Source of the DNA: Blastomussa wellsi
Taxonomy: Eukaryota > Cnidaria > Anthozoa > Scleractinia > Plerogyridae
Assembly (NCBI GenBank): GCA_947652115.1
Contig: OX393562.1
Span: forward strand, 2,056,294 to 2,120,293
DNA length: 64,000 nucleotides
Direction: 5' to 3'
The notes beneath the pieces were generated by a model that was given only the letters and a program-made list of their open reading frames with translations, ran no database searches and was not told where the DNA came from. Below are positions 34,074 through 45,200 of the stretch, piece after piece; the stretch's first letter is position 1, and each line of letters starts with the position of its first letter. A program made the translations under genes and the position numbers.

Positions 34074-35057
34074 ACGTTTAACAAGTGTCCAGTGTCGGAA
34101 ATTCTCGTGTTAGCACCCGAACAATACCCGATTCTTACTAACCAATCGCGAAATTACCCTCGCTCTCGAGAGTGCTGTGCAAATTGAGTTTCCTTCAAAT
34201 TAAACGCGTCGGTTGAAATTTCGCACTTACTTAATGGAACACTGATCCTGTCTGATACGACTTATCTTTGTGGAGAAATATCAACATTTCGCATTGGTGT
34301 TATTTTCCTTCTTTTAGTGTGTAACACATTCTGGGTGGACAGGGTAGCGATTATAGCCACAAAACATCGGTTTTTGTCATTAAAAAATATACTTCATCTT
34401 AAGAAAATTCTCTGTTCATCGTAAATCCCGTTGAAGCCCTGATGATCACTTCTCACTTCCATCTACATCCGCAGTTTATATGAATTATTCCATCTACTTT
34501 GCATCGATGAAAAAGTCAGGCTGACTTTTTCAAGAGTAACCTTGTGCCTTGGAAGAATAGCTTAAATCCAGTTACGGTCGCCCCCTGCCTTCTGATCCAC
34601 CAATTTTCTTGGTATTTTCTTAGACGCAATTTTAGTGCCCTGTTACAAAAAAAAGGCCAAAAAATCCCTGCGCGCCTTCAATTTTGTTTCCTTTCAATGA
34701 TATGATTCTCGCCCCCAAGCCTCATACTCAGGCGTTATTACGCAATACCCTAATAACGCATGCGTAGGAGGCTACTCGATCCCTGGCCGTGTTCAATATT
34801 CTATCCCCCCAACCAACCTCGTTCAGGTAGGATCCTCCCTTCCCGAGAACGAAACTGACCCCCAACCACCCAATTTCACAGGTTTTCGAATATTTGAACG
34901 AGCTTCTCGGCCAACGTTTACGCTGGCGACCAGTCCCTTACCGAGCAGTCCGTAAACTGGGTCGAGCGTAGCCTGCGTAGAAGCGTTCCCAAGCGAGCGA
35001 AGAGCTAAGCGAAGAGCTGTTATTTAACAATTATTCCACTCGCGCTTGTTGGATAAC

Positions 35058-35092
<35 letters not shown>

Positions 35093-36259
35093 TTTTATTA
35101 AAAACGCCCAAAAAATATTGTACAAACATTGTATTGCGAAAAATGCACGCTTTTACGCGTACACCTACCATATTTGTAGGTCAATGGTACATGAGCTCAT
35201 ATACCATTGCCTCTAAACCAATCAGAACTCAAGAAATGCAATATACCATAGCTAGTTTTTAATAAAATCTGTTATCGTATATCTGCTCTCGCCCCAATTT
35301 TGGGGCATTCGCTCTTCGCTCAGGAGGGCACGCTTGCTACGCAGGCTAGGTCGAGCGTTGGGTCTGTTTCTCGAAAATCTCTTGGAAGATCGAAGATCAC
35401 GGCTAGGAAAATGCTCAGGGGGATTATTTCTAACTACCCTCGGTTTTGGAGGATTTTTCGTGCGAGCTGGGAAAACGTCGTTTCAGCGGCCGAAGGATAA
35501 GCGTTCCCACAAGACGTGACCGGAACTGGAAACCGCGCTTGAAAACGCCTCTGGCACCCAGGATAATTTCAAACCAAATGAGCATGAGTTGCTCTGAAAT
35601 AGAAGTGTTAGATTTGTTTCACTATTCCACCAAGGCTAGGAAGGCATGGGAAGTGAGAAGTTTGAAAAAAACCTCGAACAGTTAGTATTTATTCAACCTG
35701 CGAAGCTGGCGGTTTAGTTGGGATAACGTGTGCGAGCGAGAAAACAAGCAGCTACACTGAGAAATTAGACGACAAAATAAACCTCAACAACAACACATTA
35801 CTACCAGTTTTGCTAGCGCAAAGCAAATCACAGTAGATTTATTTTGCTTCAGTAAACCAAATACCGTGCCCTGGACAAGACCACAGTTGTTTTAAACAAC
35901 AAGAAATGAGAAGTTACAATCCTCACTAGTAAAACAAAGAGAAGAAAGATAAATTCATTGTCGTGATTATCCGCAAGAGAATGCTCGACAATTTGTAACA
36001 GGGAATTGCTATGTACAGGTGTAAAACAAAGTTAAAAAAGAAATACCACATAATCAAACAATGAACAAAATATTTCGTAATGAACTCAAAACGCATAAGG
36101 CAACATTCCCCAACCCCTGAACATAATTAAAATAACGACAGCTTTTTCTTTCCAGAAGAAAAGAACAAAAGAGTAGATTTTGCCATTGTAAAAACACTTA
36201 AACACTGTGCTCTTGGCTAAAAAATGTCCGAGGCATCCATGGATTTTGTTGCTGTAAGT
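34074..36259. other. Convergent intergenic region between the transporter and DUSP11
   Basis: The two genes converge here. Apart from the MITE at 34969-35348 I see no feature. The short frames around 35300-35690 have no family resemblance. An AATAAA on the minus strand at about 35837-35842 is a possible, distant DUSP11 polyadenylation signal. Confidence 0.45.
34969..35348. mobile_element. Mutator-like MITE with 9-bp target duplication
   Basis: The ends TAGCCTGCGTAG and CTACGCAGGCTA are inverted. The exact 9-bp repeat GGTCGAGCG flanks it (34960-34968 and 35349-35357), the length made by Mutator-type transposases. Inside is a near-perfect hairpin at about 35019-35088 (arms beginning aacaattattccactcgcgc) around a short loop. 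It belongs to the same family as 20-247, sharing 'gagcaaagagctgttat'-like and 'gctctcgccccaatttt' interior words. Confidence 0.75.
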
Positions 36260-39200
36260 TTAGCAACGTCTACTTCTTTGGCGTGAGTAAGGTTTAGGTC
36301 GATCGCTACTGGACAAATGCTTATTTCTCATCACGTGATCATGTCTGTAAGAGCCCCCGGATTGGTAATCGTCATAACCGTAGCTTGCATAATTATTGCA
36401 ATTATGGTAACCGCTATCATAATTGTGGTAATTATTACGAGAATAATTAAAATCACCATAATTATGATAATTATCAGAGTTGCGATGATTATCATTATAA
36501 TTATGATGATTATTATCATAACTACGATAATTGTTATCTCTGTACTCGTTGGCTGAGAACCTCCTTGGTGTGTAGTTTCTTAACTGTGTGTGGCTGCCTC
36601 TGGGAAGATAACGATCTTCATTGTGATGTGACTTAAAGTCATGGTACTCGCTTTGATGCCAGCTGTACTGGGCCATACTCCAGCTCGTTCTCGCAAAGGG
36701 GTTTGCACTTGTGTGAAGATGTCTTGGTTTGTCAATAGAAGTATCGTGCCCTCTTCGTCTTTCTCCGTTTTGAACGTGAGGCAAGACATCCCTGTATATA
36801 AAGGAAAACGGGTGCTGATTATTAAAGAAGAGGTTTTTGCTTAAATTGCTTAAATTGGAAATTCACTGCGATGATCATTCTTCACTTTCAAGAGTTGTAA
36901 AGTTAAAAAGTTTTCTTTTGCCATTTTTCAAATTGAAATTGATGAAACACAAATACGTGACCACACATAGCGTGACATAGTCCATCACAAAGTTTGCTTA
37001 CACTTTCGGCGTTTTGTTTTGAAGATCCTCCAGGTAATTTTCACGCTCCATAGGATGTCCTCTCGCTTTGTTGAATGCTAGAAAACGAAATAAAACTTGT
37101 TTCAAGCGCAAAAGCAAGCATTTATCTGACATCAATTTTAAATTTCAATTTGAGTTTTTATTTATGATCCTGATTTATATAATGCTGTGGTCTTAAAAAA
37201 TGGACTCTGAACCAGGTGCTTCTACGATAAGAAATTAAAAAACGTTACACTGGTTAAAAAATTGTCAATGAAATATAAAAAACAATGTTTCAGCTAAAAC
37301 TTAAGCCTTCAGGGGAATGAAGTGATAGGAAAAAAAATTCTCATGAAGAGCGCTTTATAAGAAGCGATACATTAAGCTAATTGAGACTGTCCAATAAGGT
37401 TAAAGCCAAATACTCATGTGGCAAATGTATTTGCAGTCGCGATTTAGCGGATTTCTCACTCGTGCATGTGTTGATTTCCCAAGCCTCTAAAAGGCACCGA
37501 TTCCACCAATTTGCATTTGTGTGTAGCAGTGTTCATCCAGTGTTCAGTGTTCAGCCAGCGCAAATTTTTAACCACCGACAATTTCTAAGCCAGCGTAATG
37601 TTTTTCTTTTAAATTCTTGTCAATAATGGTTGATCACCTTCAATGGCCTTTTCTGGGGTGTATCCTCTGCACTCAATAAGATACCTAACATGTAACAGAA
37701 GATCACTTAAATCTTGTTTGTACCATCACTGTAGTGTAACAGCAACATTATATTATTGGCAGGAATGGCGCAGTGGTGAGAGCGCTTGGCTCCCACCAAT
37801 GTCTCCGGTGTTCGATTCCCGGACCAGGCGCCACATGTGGACTGGATTTGTTACTGGTTCTCATCCTCGCTTTGAGGGTTTTTCTCCGGGTTCTTAGGTA
37901 TTGTTTAGTGAGCGCTTTGAAATCACCACAACAGGCGCCATGATAAACTTCAAGCAAGCTAGCAGGCTGACGAGCTGCTCGCGTTTTTAATACCAAATAT
38001 GGCAAAAGTGCCAATCACAACATTGCAAAGATCACTGAAGCGTGACTTATCGTAACATTTCCCTTCTCATACAAAAGCAATAAGAGGAAATAAAAAAAAT
38101 ATAAATAAACTTAAGTTTGATGAACAAGGTTTTAAAACACAGTCTTAAAATGTTCAAATGTTCAAAGTCTCTTCAAACACGCAAGAACAAAACTAAACTT
38201 AGGTCTTGACAAAGTCCTGGTATCGGGAGGGTGGTCTGATAACCCTTGTCCTGGTCCTTGTAACAGGTGCGACAGGTGCATTCTCTTGTGAACTGGTGGT
38301 ACTGTGAGGTGAACTGGTGGTACTGTGAGGCTCAATGGGGGTTTGCTGAGAACCCGATGATGTAGAAGTAGAACTTGCAGTTCCAGGTGAGACTTGAACT
38401 GTTTCCTCAACAGCAGGTGAGGGTGGCACTGGATAGGACTTCGCAGACATTGCCGGTGGTGTAGGTTTCAGACTTTGTCGGTTCCTGCGAACTGTTTCTC
38501 TCGAGGTCCTGACCAAGTAAGAACGGTCAGATAACTTCTGCACACACGTTGCACTCTTCCATGGCTCTTTGCGCTCTGTAGGTGCAACTCTCACTTCCTG
38601 TCCAACCTCTATTTCTGGTAGACGTTTGGCTGTGCGATCATGATAGTACTTGGCCTTCTGTTTCTTCTGTTTGATCTGGTCTTCAACTCCTTCTACAACT
38701 TTAGGGTGGAGTAGGCTGGTTGCAGTTGGTAACAATGTTCGCGTTCTACGAGACATCAGCCTCTGAGCCGGGCTTGATCTCATGCCTTCTGTGGGGGTAT
38801 TTCGATAGTCAAGAAGGGCTAACCAGGGATCTCTACCATCCTTGATAGCTTTCTTAAACAGATTCTTGGCTACCTTGACCGCTGACTCTGCCTTGCCATT
38901 AGATCTGGGATAGCGGGGAGAGGAAGTGACATGCTTGAACTCCCAGTCTGTAGCAAACTGTATAAACTCTCGGCTAACAATCTGTGAACCGTTGTCTGTC
39001 ACAAGACAATCTGGGATTCCGTGGCGACTGAATTGTTCCTTCAAGAACCGGATAACTGAACAAGCTGAGGTGTCCTGCAGTTCACTGACTTCAAGAAAGT
39101 TAGAGTAATAGTCTACAAGGACTATATAGCTCTTGCCATGGAGACTGAAGAGATCAGCTGCTGCTCTGCTCCAGGGTCTGTCTGGGATTTCGTGTGTTTG

Positions 39201-42200
39201 TAGCGGCTGCTGAGGATTGCGGGCTTGGAAATCTGCACAAATCTGGCATCTAGCAACACTTTCTTTGATTTCATTGCTCATGCCTGGCCAAAACACAACA
39301 TCTCTGGCTTTCCTCAGACAGGACTCTGCGCCAAGGTGACTGGAGTGAATTCTGGTTAGGATTTCTGGTCGTAACAGCTTGGGTACAATAACTCTGTGAT
39401 TCTTGAAGAGCACTCCATTGTGGACAGAGATCTCATCTCGGTAGAGCCAATACTCTCTGATTGGAATGGGCACTTGTTCTCTTAGCTCTGGCCATCCGGT
39501 GATGACTGTAGTCTTGAGTGTCATCAGAACAGAGTCTTGAGCTGTACATGTTTGGAGTTGGACTAATCTCTCGGGCGACAACTTGATAGCATCAAAGGGG
39601 CTCATGCTCTCTAGCTCTGTTGCAAACACTTGAAATTCATCAAGCTGCTTGTCTTCATTCTCCTGAACAAGTGGAGCTCTGGAGAGATGATCTGCCAAGT
39701 ACATCAGGCTGCCTTTCTTGTAAATGACATCAAGATTGTAGCGCAACAGTCGTAACAGCATCCTTTGAAGGCGACATGGTGCTGCATGAATAGGCTTCTT
39801 GAAAATAGGCTGGAGTGGTTTGTGATCTGTTTCAACAACAATCTTGTCCTTACGGGCGAGATATTGATCAAAACGCTGACAACCGAAAACGATAGCTAGA
39901 CATTCCTTTTCAATCTGGGCGTAATTGCGTTCGGTGCTTGACAGTGTACGTGACGCAAACGCAACAGGCTGACCACCTTGGAGTAGGGTAGCACCAAGGC
40001 CATATTCACTAGCGTCGCACTGCAGAGTGACTTCAGCTTCTGGGTCATAAAACTTTAACACAGGGTGATCAGCAACTAACTGCTTGATGTCGGCGAATGC
40101 TGATTCATGCTGTCGTGACCACAGGAAAGGTACTTCTTTAGCTGTGAGCTCGCGCAATGGCTGAGTAACCTCTGCAAGCCGGGGTAGAAACTTGGACAAA
40201 TAGTTCACGAAACCTAGAAGAGTCACTAGTTCCTTCTTGTTTGTTGGTCTAGGCATCTCGTTGACAGCTTGCACTTTGTCTGGGTCAGGTTTCAAACCTT
40301 GGTTTGTGATGACATGTCCCATGAATTTCACCTCTGGCTGTCTGAGCTTGATTTTGGACTTATTTAGCTTCAGGTTTGTTTCTCTTGCTCTTTGGAGAAG
40401 CTTGGTCAGGTTGCTGTCATGGTCTTCAATGGCTTCTTCTTGTGTCTCTCCATATCCCATGACTAGAACATCGTCACGCAAGACCACTACACCAGGAAGG
40501 TCGTCTAATTTCTCATGGAGCTTGCACTCGAACTCTTCTGGCGCTAGGCTGACTCCAAATGGCATTCTCAGGTACCGATATCGCCCGAAGGGGGTCCAGA
40601 ATGCGGTTTTCATACTGCTTTCCTCATCAAGAGCGATCTGATAGAAGCCGTCTTTTGCATCCAGTGTTGAGAAGACCTTTGCCTTTGCTAGTCGAGGCAA
40701 GATTTCTTCCAATGTAGGCATCTGGTATTTGGGTCTCTTTAAAGCTTTGTTTAAGTCTCTGGGGTCTAAGCAGATTCTTATCTTGCCAGGTTTTGCTACT
40801 ATGACCATGCTGCTTATCCATTCAGTAGGAGCAGTGACCTTCTTGATGATGCTTCTTCTTTCCAGATCCAGTAATTTCTCTTGCACCTCATCTCGTAGGG
40901 CGACAGGAACACGTCTTGGTGTGTGTTGTACTGGTTTCACTGTCTCATCAGTCACAAACGTGGAGTTGCCAATGTGACCTAATCCTTCAAAAACATCTTT
41001 GAACGTGTCTAAGATAGCATCTTTGGAGAGAGGTGGCTTAGATGTACTTTCCACAACATGGACATCTTGTGGAATGTTCAGGTTGAAATGCAATAGGCCT
41101 AGCATTTCGCATGACTCAGCTGACAAGAGGGGTTTGTTTGGGCTTTCAACCACTTGAAACTTAAGGGTGTGGTAGCTATCATTGTGTTTCACTGTCAAAC
41201 CGGTTTCTCCAATGGGCCGCATGATTGAGCCATCGTACATCTTGAGCTTGACTGAACTCTGTTCGACTTTGGGCTTCCCGTTCTGTAAGAGAATTGAGAG
41301 GTCTCGATAGCTGATCACGTTACACGACGCCCCAGTGTCCAACTGACAAACCATGGGTTTCTTGTACTTAACATAATCTGCATCTTCTATGCAGAAAGTC
41401 AACTCGGTAAGAACTTGCTTGCCTTTGCCAGCTAAGGTTGACACCGTTTCCACTTGAAGCACAGAGAGATCATCCGAATCAGAGTCATCTTCGCCTAAGA
41501 CAACATTCACTGAATTCGACCGTTTGGCGCTGCAGACTGACGCGAAATGATTGCTTTTATTACAGTTATGGCAAACCTGGCCAAACGCAGGACAGTCTCG
41601 TCTCTTACGGTGCATCTGATTGCCACAATACTTGCATGTTCCTTTCGAAGCTGTTTTGCCAGGGTCCCCTTTCAAGTCGTGTGGTTTCTTCTTCTGGCTC
41701 TGAGAATTCTTATTGAAGGGTTTCTTTGGCTTATTGTGTCGCGTTCGGCCCTTCAGTTTAAACTCGTGCAACTCTTCCACGCTGTTCTTCTTGTCTTCGT
41801 GTTCCAAGGATTTTAACTGCTGCTTGGTTACTTCGCTTGACTTGCACATTTCCAACGCTTTCTGCAACGATAATCCTTTTTGCCTGAGTAGCCGACCTTT
41901 CAAATCCCTGTCTTTTACACCGATCACCAGCCTGTCACGAATTAATTCGTCGGTAAGCGCACCGAAATCACACGAAGAGGCCAGTTTTCGCAGGCGATTA
42001 ACATAGGCGTCTACATTTTCATCTTGGCTTTGAACACAGGAGTTGAAAACATATCTTTCATAGACAACATTTCGCTGTGGCTTGAAATAAGCTTCCAGTG
42101 CTTCCAGACAGCCTTTCACGCTCTCTTGCTGCTCGGGCGTCAAGCTCAAATTTCTGTAAATTTGTAAGCATTCTTTACCCATAATCGATCGGAGCGAAGC

Positions 42201-45200
42201 TAGTCGGACTGGCATTTTCTGCTGTACAAGCTCTGTGGCAACTTCGTAGTCTTCCCACTGTTGTCTAAAGAATTCCCAGTTTGAAGCTACATCCCCTCTG
42301 CAAACCATAGTAGCGGGTACAGGAAAATTCGACGGCACGAATTGACGACCATGTGCTTGGTTTGACGAAACAACAACTCCAGCGGCTGCGTCCGCTTGAC
42401 CCGGAGCGGGAGGAGGATCATCATTCGCTTCTGTATCTGACATGTTCTACACAGTCTGACAGTGTTTTTCTACAGCGATGGGTCCGCTTTTATTCTGACA
42501 CCATGTTTAGTGAGCGCTTTGAAATCACCACAACAGGCGCCATGATAAACTTCAAGCAAGCTAGCAGGCTGACGAGCTGCTCGCGTTTTTAATACCAAAT
42601 ATGGCAAAAGTGCCAATCACAACATTGCAAAGATCACTGAAGCGTGACTTATCGTAACAGGTATTCCTCCCTTCACAAAAGCCAAACACTCCTAAATTCC
42701 AATAGGCCCTTTGCAAGACCCAGTCACATGGTACAAAATAACACCCTTCTGGTGAGCAAGCTACGCTCTGGGACATGAAGTCGCTTTGTTTAGGATGTCC
42801 CAGCTTGTAGTTTGCTCACCAGCAGGGTGTTATTTTGTACCATGTGACCGGGTCATGCAAAGGGACTATTTCACCAGGAATCTGAGGGCCACAGGTTTTT
42901 CAGTGTTATCCTTGTTAAAACAAGGTTATTTATTTATTTAATATTTATTTATAAATCCCACAAATTGGTGTACAGTCAATTCTTTCTAAGACAGACACCA
43001 TCAGACTGGCACCAACTGTCTTAGAGAGGTGTCCGACTTAGAGAGAGTTTAGCCACAGTAAAATGGCACAGAAAAACCAACACCAGTTGTCCGTCTTGTA
43101 GAGGTGTCTGACTTATAGGAAGTTTAGATACAGTAAGATTACTGAAAAACAGCACACAGACAGCAACACCAGTTTCCTGTCTTATTGAGGTGTTAGACTA
43201 GATAGATACAGTAAAATGTCTAAACAATGGAATACACGAACCAACAACAGTCAACTGTGTGACGTGTCTGACCTTTAGAGAGTTTATACATACAGTTACC
43301 AGTACTGTATTGAAATGAGTTAAAAGTGACATGCAGTGACCAACACCTAAGAGAACTCATCAAGGTGGATATCGAGAACGAGTTGGGGGCAGTACGCAGC
43401 TCTCTACAAGGTCCCACAGTATTGGCCGAAAAAAATTATAAGCAAACAATAGTAACAATGGACCCTAGCCCTAAAACAATAGAGCTGCGTGCTATTAAGA
43501 TCCAATGAAACTAGAGGTTCTAGAGAGCTGCAAACTATCTCACGAGTTGACTGGATTTTAGTACATCACTAATATGTGTGTGTCGTCTTAACTTAATATC
43601 TTACCGGCAAACAATATAACCAGCTCTGTTTAGGCCATGGGTGCAATGAACACCAATAAGATCGTCTGAAAGGAAATCAAAGATAAATAAATTGTCAGTT
43701 CTGGGGAACGTCGACCCACGCTGAACATTTACCTGAGTGGTTTAAGAGAGAGAGAGAGAGAGGCAAAGTGTCTAGCATAAAATATTTGATCAACACTTTA
43801 ACCAAGTTTTTCAAGTGAGTTGTTAAATTGCTGAAGTTAATGGATGACATGGCAAGCTTCACCATGTCATCAAAATAAGAAAGTAATTTGTTAGGGTTAA
43901 TGCGCACGGCTCTTTAGAAGACCACTCTCTAGTGAAAAGGATCCTGTGGATAAATAAAAATTACATTACATTACTAAATAACAGCAACTTTTTACCTGAT
44001 CTGGGATTCTTGGCCAAAAATGTACAAGCCTCAGCCTTGAACCTTAAAAAGAGCGACATAATGATTAGAAAAAATAACAGCTAGGTATCTCAAATTACTT
44101 TCCATTCAACAAGTAACATTCTGTTTGAATATTTGTGCAACCTTTAACCTTACAAACTTCATTATATCAAGGTTTTCAATAAAGAACCAATTTCCCCAGT
44201 CCCTTGGCACTTCGTTAAATTGAGGTTTAACTGTATGTCAAATAATTCTCGTCCCCAAACAAAGGGAGTCCAATCACATCAGCCGTTTTAAAGTCTGTTT
44301 GTAGTTAGCACATTTAAAACAGCAGGTGCAATTGGACTCCTTTTGTTATATTTCAGCCACTCAAATCCTGTGTCCCCAGAGCCACTTGTTCCTTGTGCAC
44401 AGGCCCAGCCAGCTAAGAAGGACAAGCGGCTCTGGGGACGAGAATGATGTCAAATTGGATAAAGCAGTAAATTTATTACCTTGACACTACGTCATCATTC
44501 GGTATTTCTTTCCCAACACATTTGATCTTGCGATATTGTATCCCATGGTTAGACAACTCCTAAGGGAATAGAAATGAGTGAATTACTGGTAATTGCTGTT
44601 TTGGTAAACATTTGGTGTATTCTATGAAATGACAAAGCTGGTTGTTCTCAACTTGGGATTAAGTTTCCTAGCAACAAATGTGTCAAATGAATTTGTCAAT
44701 GTCAATGTCCCTAAGCAGTTGTGTGAGAGATGCGAGTGTGAAACCAGAGTGTTCACTTGCAAGCAAACCATTGGAGTACCGGTAGTTGCACGTTTTGTAG
44801 GAATTTGGTAACTGGTAAGTTGCCTAGCAACACAATGTGTGTAAGGAATTCTCTTTGATCTTGCATACCTCGCCATCATAGTATCTGTTGGTATTGGTAA
44901 AGTCAACCACCATTCCAAGTTTCATGTTTTTCTGATTAACGTGATTCCGTAAATCTGTTGGTGTAAATCTTGAAAATAAAGTATGGTCAAAAATCTGCAT
45001 TAATATTATTTTAAATTAATCTTAAAAGTTAATAAAAAAAGGTTTTGTGAAAAGGCACAGCTTTAATATCTAGGAAAAAATTGTACCTTTCATGGCGCTT
45101 TATTCCATTGTCAAGATCACTTGCACTGTCATATCGCTGCAACAAACATTTTTAGTTAATTACAAATAAGTATTTTAATTATTTTATGATCAGCATCAAA

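Larger units (their letters stand above)
37902..42659 (-). mobile_element. Complete Ty3/gypsy LTR retrotransposon
   Basis: The element is 4758 bp with two LTRs (37902-38057 and 42504-42659) that look identical over 156 bp and have TG...CA ends. A 5-bp target duplication GGTAT flanks it (37897-37901 and 42660-42664). It reads on the minus strand. A primer-binding site adjoins the 5' LTR, a polypurine tract adjoins the 3' LTR, and a single long gag-pol frame lies between. It sits in DUSP11 intron 7, sense to the gene. Identical LTRs imply a very recent insertion. Confidence 0.95.

Noticed and set aside
36317..36556. Isoleucine-rich frames around the DUSP11 tail, on both strands
   Set aside because: Shadows of the low-complexity tail exon; the in-phase DUSP11 frame explains the sequence.
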